64,000 nt of DNA from an uncultured Flavobacteriaceae bacterium (GTDB taxonomy: Bacteria; Bacteroidota; Bacteroidia; Flavobacteriales; Flavobacteriaceae): NCBI GenBank assembly GCA_947494825.1, contig CANLWN010000002.1:372001-436000 (forward strand), read 5' to 3'. This document shows, piece by piece, positions 9,014 to 16,995 of the stretch; the stretch's first letter is position 1, and every line of letters starts with the position of its first letter. The position numbers and the translations under genes were made by a program. A model generated the notes under the pieces. That model was given only the letters and a program-made list of their open reading frames with translations, ran no database searches and was not told the DNA's origin.

Positions 9014-9021
9014 TATTTTTG
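9014..9021 (+). promoter_or_regulatory. Candidate -7 promoter element for GSII gene
   Basis: TATTTTTG fits the Bacteroidota -7 consensus TAnnTTTG and would start transcription about 30 bases before the GSII ATG. At the expected -33 spacing only a weak TTAG (8991) is present. The 211-base divergent region also contains long A/T runs. Confidence 0.4.
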
Positions 9022-9055
9022 TCTGTCGTAAAATTTATAATAAATTACCAATATT

Positions 9056-10081
9056 ATGAGTAAAACTAAATTAGAGTATATCTGGTTAGATGGGCATCAA
9101 CCAACTCAGGAGTTGAGAAGTAAAACGAAAATTGAAGAAGATTTTGGTGGCAAATTGGAAGATTGCCCGATATGGTCTTTTGACGGGAGCTCTACGGAAC
9201 AGGCAGAGGGTGGATCTTCGGATTGTCTTTTAAAACCTGTTGCCATTTTTCCAGATCCGGAAAGAGCCAATGGTTTTTTGGTCATGTGTGAAGTTTTAGA
9301 CTCGGATAGCAATCCTCACCCCTCTAACTACAGAGCTACCATAGACGATGATGATAATGACTTCTGGTTTGGCTTTGAACAGGAATACTTCCTAATGGAT
9401 ACCGAAACAGATTTACCCCTAGGATTCCCTAGAGGTGGGTTTCCCGGACCACAGGGCAAATACTACTGTTCCGTAGGAGGTAGATATACATGGGGAAGGG
9501 ATTTTGTTGAAGAGCATATGGATCTGTGTATAGCAGCAGGAATCAATATTGAAGGTATCAACCAGGAGGTTGCACCGGGGCAGTGGGAATTTCAATGTTT
9601 TGCCAAAGGGGCGAAAAAAGCCGGGGACGAAATTTGGGTTGCCAGATATTTGTTAAATAGGCTTACCGAGAAGTACGGATATTATATTGAATTACATCCT
9701 AAGCCGGTAAAAGGCGATTGGAACGGTTCCGGGATGCACGCCAACTTCTCCAATACTACCTTACGAACCTGTGGTTCCAAGGAAATCTACGAAAAAATAT
9801 GTGAGGCCTTTAGACCTGTAGCCATTGACCACATCGACGTATATGGTGCCTTTAATAATGAAAGACTTACTGGCTTGCACGAAACCGCTTCCATTAAGGA
9901 CTTTAGTTACGGGGTTTCGGATAGGGGCGCATCTATTCGGATTCCTATTATTACGGTAGAAAAAGGATGGAAAGGATGGTTGGAAGATCGTAGGCCCGCT
10001 TCAAACGGAGATCCGTACAAAATAGCCGGTAGGATTATTAAAACGGTAAAATCCGCAAATATAGAAGCTCTAGCAAATTAG
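9056..10081 (+). CDS. Glutamine synthetase type II (eukaryote-like)
   Basis: ATP-dependent glutamine synthesis by the short, eukaryote-like GSII enzyme; 341 residues is the expected length. The beta-grasp N-terminus reads KLEYIWLDGHQPTQELRSKT and the WSFDGSSTEQAEG motif contacts the adjacent subunit's active site. FGFEQEYFLMD carries metal-ligand Glu residues, followed by INQEVAPGQWEFQ and WNGSGMHANFSN. The C-terminal arginine region GVSDRGASIRIP is also present. It is transcribed away from the GSIII gene, and a strong terminator follows directly. Two different GS families at one divergent locus are unusual enough to note, though several Flavobacteriia carry more than one GS. Confidence 0.95.
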   Translation: MSKTKLEYIWLDGHQPTQELRSKTKIEEDFGGKLEDCPIWSFDGSSTEQAEGGSSDCLLKPVAIFPDPERANGFLVMCEVLDSDSNPHPSNYRATIDDDDNDFWFGFEQEYFLMDTETDLPLGFPRGGFPGPQGKYYCSVGGRYTWGRDFVEEHMDLCIAAGINIEGINQEVAPGQWEFQCFAKGAKKAGDEIWVARYLLNRLTEKYGYYIELHPKPVKGDWNGSGMHANFSNTTLRTCGSKEIYEKICEAFRPVAIDHIDVYGAFNNERLTGLHETASIKDFSYGVSDRGASIRIPIITVEKGWKGWLEDRRPASNGDPYKIAGRIIKTVKSANIEALAN

Positions 10082-10104
10082 TATTAATTGTTGATTATAT
10101 ATCT

Positions 10105-10139
10105 ACCGACCCTTGGAATTCCGGGGGTCGGTTTTTTTA
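10105..10139 (+). terminator. Rho-independent terminator after GSII gene
   Basis: ACCGACCC (10105-10112) pairs with GGGTCGGT (10124-10131) around an 11-base loop and is followed by seven T. It lies 24 bases after the GSII stop codon. Confidence 0.9.
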
Positions 10140-10224
10140 TACCCTATTCCCTACCCTTTCCGATTAGCCAACGTACGCCGTTGCCCGATTGCGCGGTCTA
10201 TTTAGCTGGCAGAATAGCCATTTT

Positions 10225-11163
10225 TTATTGAATGGTAAAGTACACGAACACCACATAGACTGCGAGGAGGACCAAGCCGTCCCGCCAGCCCAATCGCAGG
10301 CCGCGTGGAAGAAAGACCAAAGGTAGGATCAAAAAGGAAATTCCCAGCATCCAGAAGACATCGTAATACAACAGTCCGTCGTCTACCACACTGATCGGTG
10401 TAATGATCGAGGTAATTCCCAATACCGCCAGCAGATTGAAAATGTTGGAGCCAATAAGGTTCCCCAAGGAAATCGCCTTTTCCTTTTTTATGACTGCAAT
10501 AACCGAGGCCGCCAATTCCGGAATGCTGGTCCCAATGGAAACGACCGTAATGGCAATAACACGTTCGCTTACGCCATAGTACGTGGCCAAGCCCACCGCA
10601 CCTTCGATCAGTAGTTCGGAACCTCCCCATAGGGCCGCCCCTCCAATGCCCAAATACAAAACCGTCTTATACAAGGGCAAGGGTACGTCATCCTCGGGCA
10701 GTTCGTCCACCACTGCGGTCTTTTGAAAACGCAGAAGGTATACCAAGAACAAAAAGAGAAGAACCACCATGACCATGCCTTCATAGCGCTGCAACTGCCC
10801 ATCAAAGAAAATAAATCCGAAAAACAAGAGGGAAGCCACAGCCATCACGGGCCAATCTGTGGTATAAAAGCTTTTTCTAACATCCATATGCCCAAGGATA
10901 ACGGTAATCCCAAGTACCAATCCAAGATTGGCAATATTGGAACCCACCACATTGCCCAGCGCCAGATCTGGAAAACCGTCCAGGGCGGCCTTAATGCTTA
11001 CAATAAGTTCCGGGGCCGAGGTGGCAAAGGAAACTACCGTCATCCCGATAACAATCTTGGGGATGTTAAGCCTTAGTGATAAGGCCACTGCCGCTTTTAG
11101 CAGCCAATTCCCGCCCATGATGAGCAAGGCCAACCCCAGTAAAACAAAAAGAAGATCCTGCAT
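10225..11163 (-). CDS. Calcium/sodium (K-dependent type) antiporter, CaxA/YrbG family
   Basis: An inner-membrane cation exchanger with about ten transmembrane segments in 312 residues. It shows the two inverted alpha repeats of the Ca2+:cation antiporter family. Repeat 1 is TVVSFATSAPELIVS (residues 42-56) with GNVVGSNIANLGLVLG (70-85). Repeat 2 is TVVSIGTSIPELAASV with GNLIGSNIFNLLAVLG. The Glu in each xxPEL motif and the GSN motifs form the ion site in the family. The minus-strand ATG at 11163 gives a normal hydrophobic N-terminus. It ends 23 bases past the genes' shared convergent gap with GSII and appears monocistronic. Confidence 0.93.
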   Translation of the reverse strand: MQDLLFVLLGLALLIMGGNWLLKAAVALSLRLNIPKIVIGMTVVSFATSAPELIVSIKAALDGFPDLALGNVVGSNIANLGLVLGITVILGHMDVRKSFYTTDWPVMAVASLLFFGFIFFDGQLQRYEGMVMVVLLFLFLVYLLRFQKTAVVDELPEDDVPLPLYKTVLYLGIGGAALWGGSELLIEGAVGLATYYGVSERVIAITVVSIGTSIPELAASVIAVIKKEKAISLGNLIGSNIFNLLAVLGITSIITPISVVDDGLLYYDVFWMLGISFLILPLVFLPRGLRLGWRDGLVLLAVYVVFVYFTIQ

Positions 11164-11557
11164 AGGACAAATTTTGGCAAATATAGACTAAGATTTTTGA
11201 TTTGATATAGGTTTTTACCCCTTGTCTTTTCCTGCCAAAATCGTTTCCAAAAAAAATGAAAATGCCCAAAAACGCCGTTTTTGGAATAAAATGCCCCTTG
11301 GAATTTGAAAAACCACTCAAAAACCCTCTTGAATTATTACAAATTGTAATGTTATTTAACAATTCAGATTTCGATTAGAAACTTCTTCCAAGAGAGCGTT
11401 TGAAATCTTATAATCGAATTCATTTTTTCACTTACAACACTGCATGCAATTGCATTAAATTTCATCAAACCGTTTGGAAATAAGCAATCTTCCGCTATAT
11501 CTTAAAAAAGTAATCGATTATCATCAACTACTTATTAACCTCTAAAACCTAAGTGAA
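11164..11557. other. Intergenic region, A/T rich
   Basis: Region between the divergent exchanger gene and the tiny ORF before the SPFH gene. I see long A and T runs and no convincing gene. It must hold both outward promoters, but I cannot point to a clear consensus. Confidence 0.5.
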
Positions 11558-11620
11558 ATGATCACTCTAGCAAAGTTTGTATTGTACTTTATACTGACCA
11601 TAATCATGTCTAACCTTTAA
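11558..11620 (+). CDS. Possible 20-residue membrane peptide upstream of SPFH gene
   Basis: ATG 11558 to TAA 11620 encodes 20 residues, MITLAKFVLYFILTIIMSNL, which is almost entirely one hydrophobic segment with a single Lys near the N-terminus. It ends 11 bases before the ATG of the SPFH gene on the same strand, so it could be a small membrane protein of that operon or a leader peptide that couples translation. A reading frame this short can arise by chance. The support is its membrane-segment composition and its position only. Confidence 0.35.
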   Translation: MITLAKFVLYFILTIIMSNL

Positions 11621-11631
11621 ACCAAATCCAT

Positions 11632-12966
11632 ATGCTAACAATTCTAGGAATACTCATCATAATCGTAGGGATCTTTACCTTATTGGCGAAACCCATTTTT
11701 AAGAACCACAGACTGTTTGACTGGTTTACGCAGCGCAGAAGTTTCCAAATCATCCTTGTAGGCATCGTTATGAGTGTGCTCACCGGCACGTTTTTTTATG
11801 CGGAGCCCGGTACCGCCTATGCGGTGCAATATCCTTGGGGAGGGCAAAAGGCTGTTTTTAGGCAAGGTATCCATACCAAGATGTGGGGGCGCCTTATTCC
11901 CTTGCAGTTTGAACTACCCATAAAATATGTCATCCCCAACGCCAAGGGTGAACTAGGGGAACAAAGTGAATATGCCAATGTGGATGTAGCCAAGTATTGG
12001 GCATTTAGCGACGCGGTGAAGGCACGCATAGCCACTTCCGTGGTTATCAGTATCAACACGGAAGACGATGCACAGTTTCTATCCGTGGCCGATCGTAACA
12101 AAACCGAGCAGAACCTGATTCGCTCCCGTATCATTCCAAACATTGACCAATCCATTAAAAACACCTGTAAGCTTATGGACGCCCAGGACTATATCTCTGG
12201 ACAGGCGTCTGACTTTGACCGGTATTTTAAGGATCAGCTGGAAAACGGCATGTATGTGCTGGAAGAGTACTTGACCAATGAACGCAAAGAAGTCATCGGC
12301 GACAGCGCTACCGTGCGCACCGTAGTAAACAAACAGCGCAAGCAGAAACGTTATCGGATCAAAATGCAACAGGGGACCGCGGTCCGGGAAGAGGGCAATT
12401 CCCTTAAAAGTTATGGCCTTACCGTGGTGCAGGCCGTAGTTACCGAAATAGATTGGGAAGAGACCTTTGACAATCGTCTGCAATTGCAAAAAGAGGAAGT
12501 GGCCCAGACCCAGCTAGAGAAGCAGCAGGCCGAACGGGAATTCTATCGGGCACAAAAGGAGAAGGCCCGTGGTGAAGCCGAGAAAGCTGCCGAACGCGCC
12601 CGCCTGGAAAAGGAGCAGATCCAAAAGACCATCGCCGCCGAGACAGAGGCCAAGGTGGCCGAGTTCAACTTGGTGAAGGAAAAAAAGCAGTTTGAAGTAG
12701 AAAAGTTTAAGGCCCAGAGCAAAAAGGTGGCAGCCGATGCCGAAGCCTATCAGAACGCCAAATTGGTCAATGCCGGACTTACACCTCAGGAGCGTGCCGA
12801 ATGGGATTATAAAATGGCTGTTGGGGTAGCCCGTGAACTCAAAGAGCTTAACCTACCAGAAATCTTTATCGAAGGCGGTGATGCCAAGAGCGGCGACGCC
12901 AATTTATTGCAATCCTTGATTGGGGCAGATCTAGCCAGGAAAATGATGGAAAACGATAACAAGTAA
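11632..12966 (+). CDS. SPFH/Band 7 (prohibitin/flotillin-like) membrane protein
   Basis: A 444-residue protein with two N-terminal hydrophobic segments (residues 1-18 and about 38-56) around a basic loop. A Band 7-type domain of about 60-260 (PGTAYAVQYPWGGQKAV to ATSVVISINTEDD) follows. Next is a long charged Ala/Glu/Lys/Gln coiled coil (about 285-380, QQAEREFYRAQKEKARGEAE) and a C-terminus with LVNAGLTPQERAEWDYKMAVG, as in flotillin-like proteins. Such proteins assemble into membrane-associated rings or microdomains. The substrate or partner is not evident. It is the only sizable gene of its transcript, and a large palindromic repeat follows it. Confidence 0.82.
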   Translation: MLTILGILIIIVGIFTLLAKPIFKNHRLFDWFTQRRSFQIILVGIVMSVLTGTFFYAEPGTAYAVQYPWGGQKAVFRQGIHTKMWGRLIPLQFELPIKYVIPNAKGELGEQSEYANVDVAKYWAFSDAVKARIATSVVISINTEDDAQFLSVADRNKTEQNLIRSRIIPNIDQSIKNTCKLMDAQDYISGQASDFDRYFKDQLENGMYVLEEYLTNERKEVIGDSATVRTVVNKQRKQKRYRIKMQQGTAVREEGNSLKSYGLTVVQAVVTEIDWEETFDNRLQLQKEEVAQTQLEKQQAEREFYRAQKEKARGEAEKAAERARLEKEQIQKTIAAETEAKVAEFNLVKEKKQFEVEKFKAQSKKVAADAEAYQNAKLVNAGLTPQERAEWDYKMAVGVARELKELNLPEIFIEGGDAKSGDANLLQSLIGADLARKMMENDNK

Positions 12967-12982
12967 TGCCTTTGTTTGGAAA

Positions 12983-13111
12983 AGCCTGTATGAAAAGTGC
13001 TTAAAAATTGAAACTGTCACATCGAGCGCAGTCGAGATGCTCAATAAATTGATAGTTTAAAAAGTTCTCGACTGCGCTCGAACAGACATTCAAACACTTT
13101 TCATACAGGCT
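12983..13111. repeat. Nested palindromic repeat (REP-like)
   Basis: Outer arms of 17 bases (AGCCTGTATGAAAAGTG at 12983-12999 and its exact inverse at 13095-13111) enclose inner arms of 14 bases. The inner arms are CGAGCGCAGTCGAG at 13023-13036 and its exact inverse at 13067-13080. The inner unit resembles the GAGCGCAGTCGAG short repeats scattered between genes in Flavobacteriia. The whole can fold as a stem within a stem between the convergent SPFH and cyclase-fold genes and could end both transcripts. Confidence 0.85.
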
Positions 13112-13138
13112 ACTTTTATCTATTTGAGGTAACTTAAT

Positions 13139-14437
13139 CTATTCCCCAATTTTTTGCAGAAAGGCGATATCGTTCTCCACCGTGAGCAAAAGCAGGCTTG
13201 TGGCCGTACAGAAAACCGGACTGGTAATACAGTGATGGCCGTTCCAACTGCCGTCCTCATTTTGAATTTTTAAAATCCTCCCGCTCATATCATCATACCA
13301 TTGCTCCCACTCCTTATCTTGGTTTACGACCATGGATTCTCCCGTCTGTAAAAAACTTAGAAACTCCTCTCCCCCATTATTGCCAAAACCAGACATTACA
13401 TCATCCCTCTGGGCGGTTCGTTTTGCGGACTGATATACTTCGTACGCCGTTGCATGCTCCAACGCCTCGGCCTTGGTATACCCTGAGCGTTCCAGATTGG
13501 CCGCATTAATTTTCGCATCCTTATCCAATTTACCCTCAGCTTTCGCTTTGTTAATAGCTGCTTCCGCCTTGCGGGCTTCTTTGGCACTTGCCCTAACACT
13601 TCCACTTACCGCATAAAGCATTATTCCTGCGCCGTCATCTGTTTTTACCGTACCGGTCTTTTCGTCGTAGTTGCCCTTTTGATAGTTACGGGACCGTTCC
13701 ATCACCACCGAATCCACGGCAGCACCCACGGCCATGGCCGATTCCAATGCACTATTGGCCATACCGCTTTGCAACACTCCGGCCCATCCGGCTCCTTTTT
13801 GCCTGCCTTCGGCATCTGTTCCCCCCTCTATTCGCGCAATGCAGATATCCAGGCAGCGAACTACCCTTTTTCTGTCCATCCCCGCCAACTCTCGTTCCAG
13901 GACATTGGTAAGGAACTGGGCGGTAAGCACGGCGTCTATATTCTCGCCCAACTTGGTTTGGATCTGGGTGTTCCTGACCTCTGTAATATAAGGGCTATCA
14001 TCTGCTACATTTTCCACGGTCTCCAACAAAAAGCCCAACGCTTTTTTGAGGTTCGGGGCGTGCTTGCCCTTTTTTAGGGTATTTCCACTTCTTAACAAGG
14101 CCATCCCAACAATAGCCGTGGTGGCGGGATCCGCCTTTACCGCGTGTGGATCTCTAATATGTTGTGCACTATGGCTCCCAGCACCATATCCCCCATTGGG
14201 CAATTGTGCCTTGGAAAGCCAAGAGAGCCCATCACCGATGGCCAGCGCCAAGTTTCCATTAGTCTTATACTGGTTAAAGCCTTGAGAGGATTGCTCCCCC
14301 ATAACCGTCATAAATACGCATCCTGCTTCGGGTTCTAATGTTCGCACGGGTTTCTGGTCCGTCGTCCTAAAATTGGAGGCAAAAAAACCACCGATTATCA
14401 GGGTGGGCAAGAGTAAAATTGTCCATTTTGTTTTCAT
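13139..14437 (-). CDS. Secreted prenyltransferase/squalene-oxidase-repeat (terpenoid cyclase fold) protein
   Basis: From ATG 14437 the protein has 432 residues with an N-terminal membrane or signal segment (MKTKWTILLLPTLIIGGFFAS); the upstream ATG 14476 would hide it. Two QW-like motifs mark alpha/alpha-toroid repeats: LSKAQLPNGGYGAG near the N-terminus and ILKIQNEDGSWNGHH near the C-terminus. DPATTAIVGMALLRSG and TATSLLLLTVEN are matching helix pairs. The fold is shared by squalene cyclases, prenyltransferases and alpha-2-macroglobulin thioester domains, but the DxDD cyclase motif is not visible. A charged Lys/Ala/Glu insert lies near the middle. Enzymatic function is unknown. Confidence 0.65.
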   Translation of the reverse strand: MKTKWTILLLPTLIIGGFFASNFRTTDQKPVRTLEPEAGCVFMTVMGEQSSQGFNQYKTNGNLALAIGDGLSWLSKAQLPNGGYGAGSHSAQHIRDPHAVKADPATTAIVGMALLRSGNTLKKGKHAPNLKKALGFLLETVENVADDSPYITEVRNTQIQTKLGENIDAVLTAQFLTNVLERELAGMDRKRVVRCLDICIARIEGGTDAEGRQKGAGWAGVLQSGMANSALESAMAVGAAVDSVVMERSRNYQKGNYDEKTGTVKTDDGAGIMLYAVSGSVRASAKEARKAEAAINKAKAEGKLDKDAKINAANLERSGYTKAEALEHATAYEVYQSAKRTAQRDDVMSGFGNNGGEEFLSFLQTGESMVVNQDKEWEQWYDDMSGRILKIQNEDGSWNGHHCITSPVFCTATSLLLLTVENDIAFLQKIGE

Positions 14438-14625
14438 GTCAAAAAAATTTAAATTCCTGTCTAAGCTAGCATGCACCGGAAACCTATCAAACCGATTTTT
14501 AGTGTAGTGCCCTTCTTAACGAGCCATTGGTGAAATTCAGTTAGGTAAGTGTTTGAAGAAACGGCAATGTATGAAGTCGGACACAATACTTACCTTTGAA
14601 AAACGGCTAACCTAAACCGAGTACG

Positions 14626-14778
14626 ATGAGAAAGTCCTTTTTTATGTTTTTGTCGAGGGTAAACAAACTCCTTTTGCCCTCGTATTCAAAAAGACAGCTA
14701 GACCTCTCCAAGGCCTCTAAACTGCAATTGGCCATCATTGGCTGGCGCTATTATGTGACCACCAATGCCCTGGAATAA
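14626..14778 (+). CDS. 50-residue conserved flavobacterial protein (often labelled 'SsrA-binding protein')
   Basis: ATG 14626 to TAA 14778 encodes 50 residues: basic N-terminus MRKSFFMFLSRVNKLLLPSY, then KRQLDLSKASKLQLAIIGW and the end RYYVTTNALE. I recall very similar 45-50-residue proteins throughout Flavobacteriia that are named SsrA-binding protein in databases. This peptide is far shorter than SmpB (about 150 residues) and shows no SmpB motif, so I regard that name as a propagated error. Function is unknown. The pattern of a hydrophobic patch plus basic residues suggests membrane contact. It stands alone about 90 bases before the tRNA-Arg gene. Confidence 0.75.
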   Translation: MRKSFFMFLSRVNKLLLPSYSKRQLDLSKASKLQLAIIGWRYYVTTNALE

Positions 14779-14869
14779 TATAGGGCAGGCTGCCTTTATT
14801 TTGGCCTTCCTTATTTTGTGGAAAGTTTAAAAAGAAATATATTTGCAGCCCGTTATCGGTAAAGCATAA

Positions 14870-14943
14870 GGCCTCGTGGCGCAACTGAATAGCGCATCTG
14901 ATTACGGCTCAGAAGGTTACAGGTTTGAATCCTGTCGAGGTCA
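14870..14943 (+). tRNA. tRNA-Arg (anticodon ACG)
   Basis: A full cloverleaf: acceptor GGCCTCG/CGAGGTC (one G-U pair), D-stem GCGC/GCGC, anticodon stem TCTGA/TCAGA with loop TTACGGC (anticodon ACG at 14904-14906), T-stem ACAGG/CCTGT, discriminator A; CCA is not encoded. The D-loop reads AACTGAATA, so position 19 is A, not G. The T-loop reads TTTGAAT, so position 56 is T, not C. The near-invariant G19-C56 tertiary pair is thus replaced by A-U. Its last 17 bases (14928-14944) recur at 15098, so the gene serves as an integration target. Confidence 0.95.
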
Positions 14944-15104
14944 CTACAAGCAGAACGTCCATTACGCAAGTAATGGGTTTTTTGTTTTATGGAAAGATGG
15001 AAAGCTAATGCTTTCCAATCTTGTAATAAAATAAAAGGTATGGCGAAGCCATAAGGCTTTCTATTTGCAAAGGGGAATTCAAGGGAAAACCGAAGGTAAT
15101 CCTG
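14929..15104 (+). repeat. 176-bp direct repeat, copy 1 (overlaps tRNA-Arg 3' end)
   Basis: Starts inside the tRNA-Arg 3' end and matches 16996-17171 without gaps. I count four differences in 176 bases. The unit contains the tRNA 3' end, a terminator hairpin, a second small hairpin (GGAAAGC-TAAT-GCTTTCC) and ends in AATCCTG, where the tRNA-end sequence starts again. Together the copies bracket the KAP NTPase gene. Confidence 0.95.
14959..14984 (+). terminator. Terminator of tRNA-Arg
   Basis: CCATTAC-GCAA-GTAATGG forms a perfect 7-bp stem with a GCAA tetraloop, followed by GTTTTTTG. It lies 16 bases after the tRNA and is duplicated in the second repeat copy. Confidence 0.88.
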
Positions 15105-15114
15105 TCGAGGTCAC
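15098..15114 (+). other. Putative attachment-site duplicate of tRNA-Arg 3' end
   Basis: AATCCTGTCGAGGTCAC is identical over 17 bases to the tRNA-Arg 3' end (14928-14944). A third copy with one changed leading base occurs at 16995-17011. This pattern is left by site-specific integration into a tRNA gene. No integrase gene is present in the window. Confidence 0.75.
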
Positions 15115-15403
15115 AGTTCATAATCCAGGAAGAGTCTAAGTTATTGATACTTAGACTCTTTCTTTGGTTTTGCCGGGGTTCAAACTAGAATGATTTACAA
15201 AATATAAAAATCTCTTTATCAGATTGTTACATTTTAGAAGTCAAGTGTTTTATCCCATTTATGACCCACACCAAATTCATTGGGAAGTAGAGATTGTGTT
15301 ATTTTCCTACAGAGAAAAAAAATTATATATTTAGCCTTCCCCAAGCTGAATATCAGTTCAGTGCCATCTTACTAAGCACTAGTTTTAAGCTCAATATTTG
15401 GAT

Positions 15404-16807
15404 ATGAAAATAAAACTTGACGATTTACTAATACCAGAGGCCAGTCCGTTTGAAAATTGTCAGTTAAAACGTAAACAGCATGCGGAAGTTCTCAACAGTA
15501 TAGTTTCCAATTATGCCGACGGGTTTGTTTTAGCAATCAATAATCGATGGGGAACTGGGAAAACTACGTTCGTCAAGATGTGGAGACAGCACTTAATTAA
15601 CAATGATTTTGAAACTTTATATTTTAACGCATGGGAAAACGATTTTCATAACGATGTTATCATAGCACTACTGTCCGTACTTCAGGATTTAAAGGGTAAG
15701 TCAGAGGAAAGTTTTAATACCATTTTGTCAAAATCTGCTAAATTTTTAAAGAGGGTTTTCCCTGTGGTTGCAAAAGGTGTTGCGGATAGAGTTATGGGAG
15801 AACAGGTAAGTGGAGAAATATTAAAAGAAATAACGGAATTTGGTTTAGGAGAAGTCGAGCGTGAAATCCAAAATTTTAGTCAAAAGAAGAACGGAATTAA
15901 GGACTTTAGAGAAAGTTTGGAGGCCTTTATAAATGCGTCGGCCATTAAAACACCGTTGATTTTTATAGTAGATGAATTGGATCGTTGTAGACCCAGTTAT
16001 GCGGTAGAGGTAATGGAACAAATAAAACACCTATTCTCTGTTCCTGGCATAGTGTTCGTACTGTCAATTGATAAAATACAATTAGGCAATGCCGTTAGAG
16101 GTTTCTATGGTAGTGATTTGATTGATTCAGACGAATACTTGCGAAGGTTTATTGATTTAGAATATTCCATTCCTGTCCCTAATAAGACTGATTTTGTTGG
16201 ATACTTGTATGAATACTATGAATTTGATTCTTTTATTCAATCCGAAGCAAGGAGACGTTTTCACCAACCGGATGAGGAAAAAGACCATTTGAAGAGATTT
16301 GCTGGCGTAACATTTAATACTGGCAATTACACTCTTAGGCAGATGGAGAAGTCCTTTAGTAGGATTCGACTGGTACTAAGCACTTTAAAGGAAAATCGAT
16401 TGATATTTCCAGACCTGTACTTTTTTCTAGATTACCTTAGAGATCACAATCCGGAATTCTATTCGCAAATGAAATCCACAAATGTTAGCTTACAAGGGTT
16501 TTTGGAAAGAATTGAAAAAATATTGGATGACGTGTCCGGTTCGGAAGAAACATCGGAAATCCAATACTTAATTGGTAGCTTGTTGTATAGGTATTCTCGA
16601 GATTATTCCAAGAAACACTATCAACACAATTATGAGCTTATTGAAAATACACCTGATTCCACTCAGTTTAGATTGTCCCTATCTTCCAAATTGGAAGACA
16701 AGGGTAACAATATTGCTCGAAGAATTGCAACTTTGGAGAGGGGTAGTTCAAACATTGGATTGAATGCCATAATGGAACAGTTAGAAATAAGTAATCAAAT
16801 TATTTAA
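15404..16807 (+). CDS. KAP family P-loop NTPase
   Basis: A 467-residue protein from ATG 15404 (a TTG two codons earlier is possible). Walker A is W49-G-T-G-K53-T in INNRWGTGKTTF, and Walker B is IVDELDR at 188-194 followed by CRP, the KAP-family signature. The typical FNAWEND segment follows strand 2 (about residue 74), and FVLSIDKIQLGNAVRGFYG is the sensor region. No membrane segment is obvious between the Walker motifs, unlike animal KAP proteins. KAP NTPases occur in mobile and anti-phage contexts. It is the only gene between two 176-bp repeats downstream of a tRNA, and it is visibly more A+T-rich than its neighbours, so horizontal acquisition is likely. A defence role is inference. Confidence 0.85.
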   Translation: MKIKLDDLLIPEASPFENCQLKRKQHAEVLNSIVSNYADGFVLAINNRWGTGKTTFVKMWRQHLINNDFETLYFNAWENDFHNDVIIALLSVLQDLKGKSEESFNTILSKSAKFLKRVFPVVAKGVADRVMGEQVSGEILKEITEFGLGEVEREIQNFSQKKNGIKDFRESLEAFINASAIKTPLIFIVDELDRCRPSYAVEVMEQIKHLFSVPGIVFVLSIDKIQLGNAVRGFYGSDLIDSDEYLRRFIDLEYSIPVPNKTDFVGYLYEYYEFDSFIQSEARRRFHQPDEEKDHLKRFAGVTFNTGNYTLRQMEKSFSRIRLVLSTLKENRLIFPDLYFFLDYLRDHNPEFYSQMKSTNVSLQGFLERIEKILDDVSGSEETSEIQYLIGSLLYRYSRDYSKKHYQHNYELIENTPDSTQFRLSLSSKLEDKGNNIARRIATLERGSSNIGLNAIMEQLEISNQII

Positions 16808-16995
16808 TAACCCTATGAAAACTTCAAACTTTGTTTTCCCATTATTAAAACACGAACTCTTGAACATCCCAACATGTTAATTGGGATTTCATGTGAACAC
16901 TGGATTGTTTCGGATTTGGTTCATTTTGGGCTACCCAGAAACAGCCCAGGGGAAAAATATATAACTGATTATCAAATGGTTAAAACCAAATAATG

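Noticed and set aside
16815-16880. 21-codon frame after the KAP gene
   Set aside because: No recognisable pattern, no link to a neighbour; likely chance.
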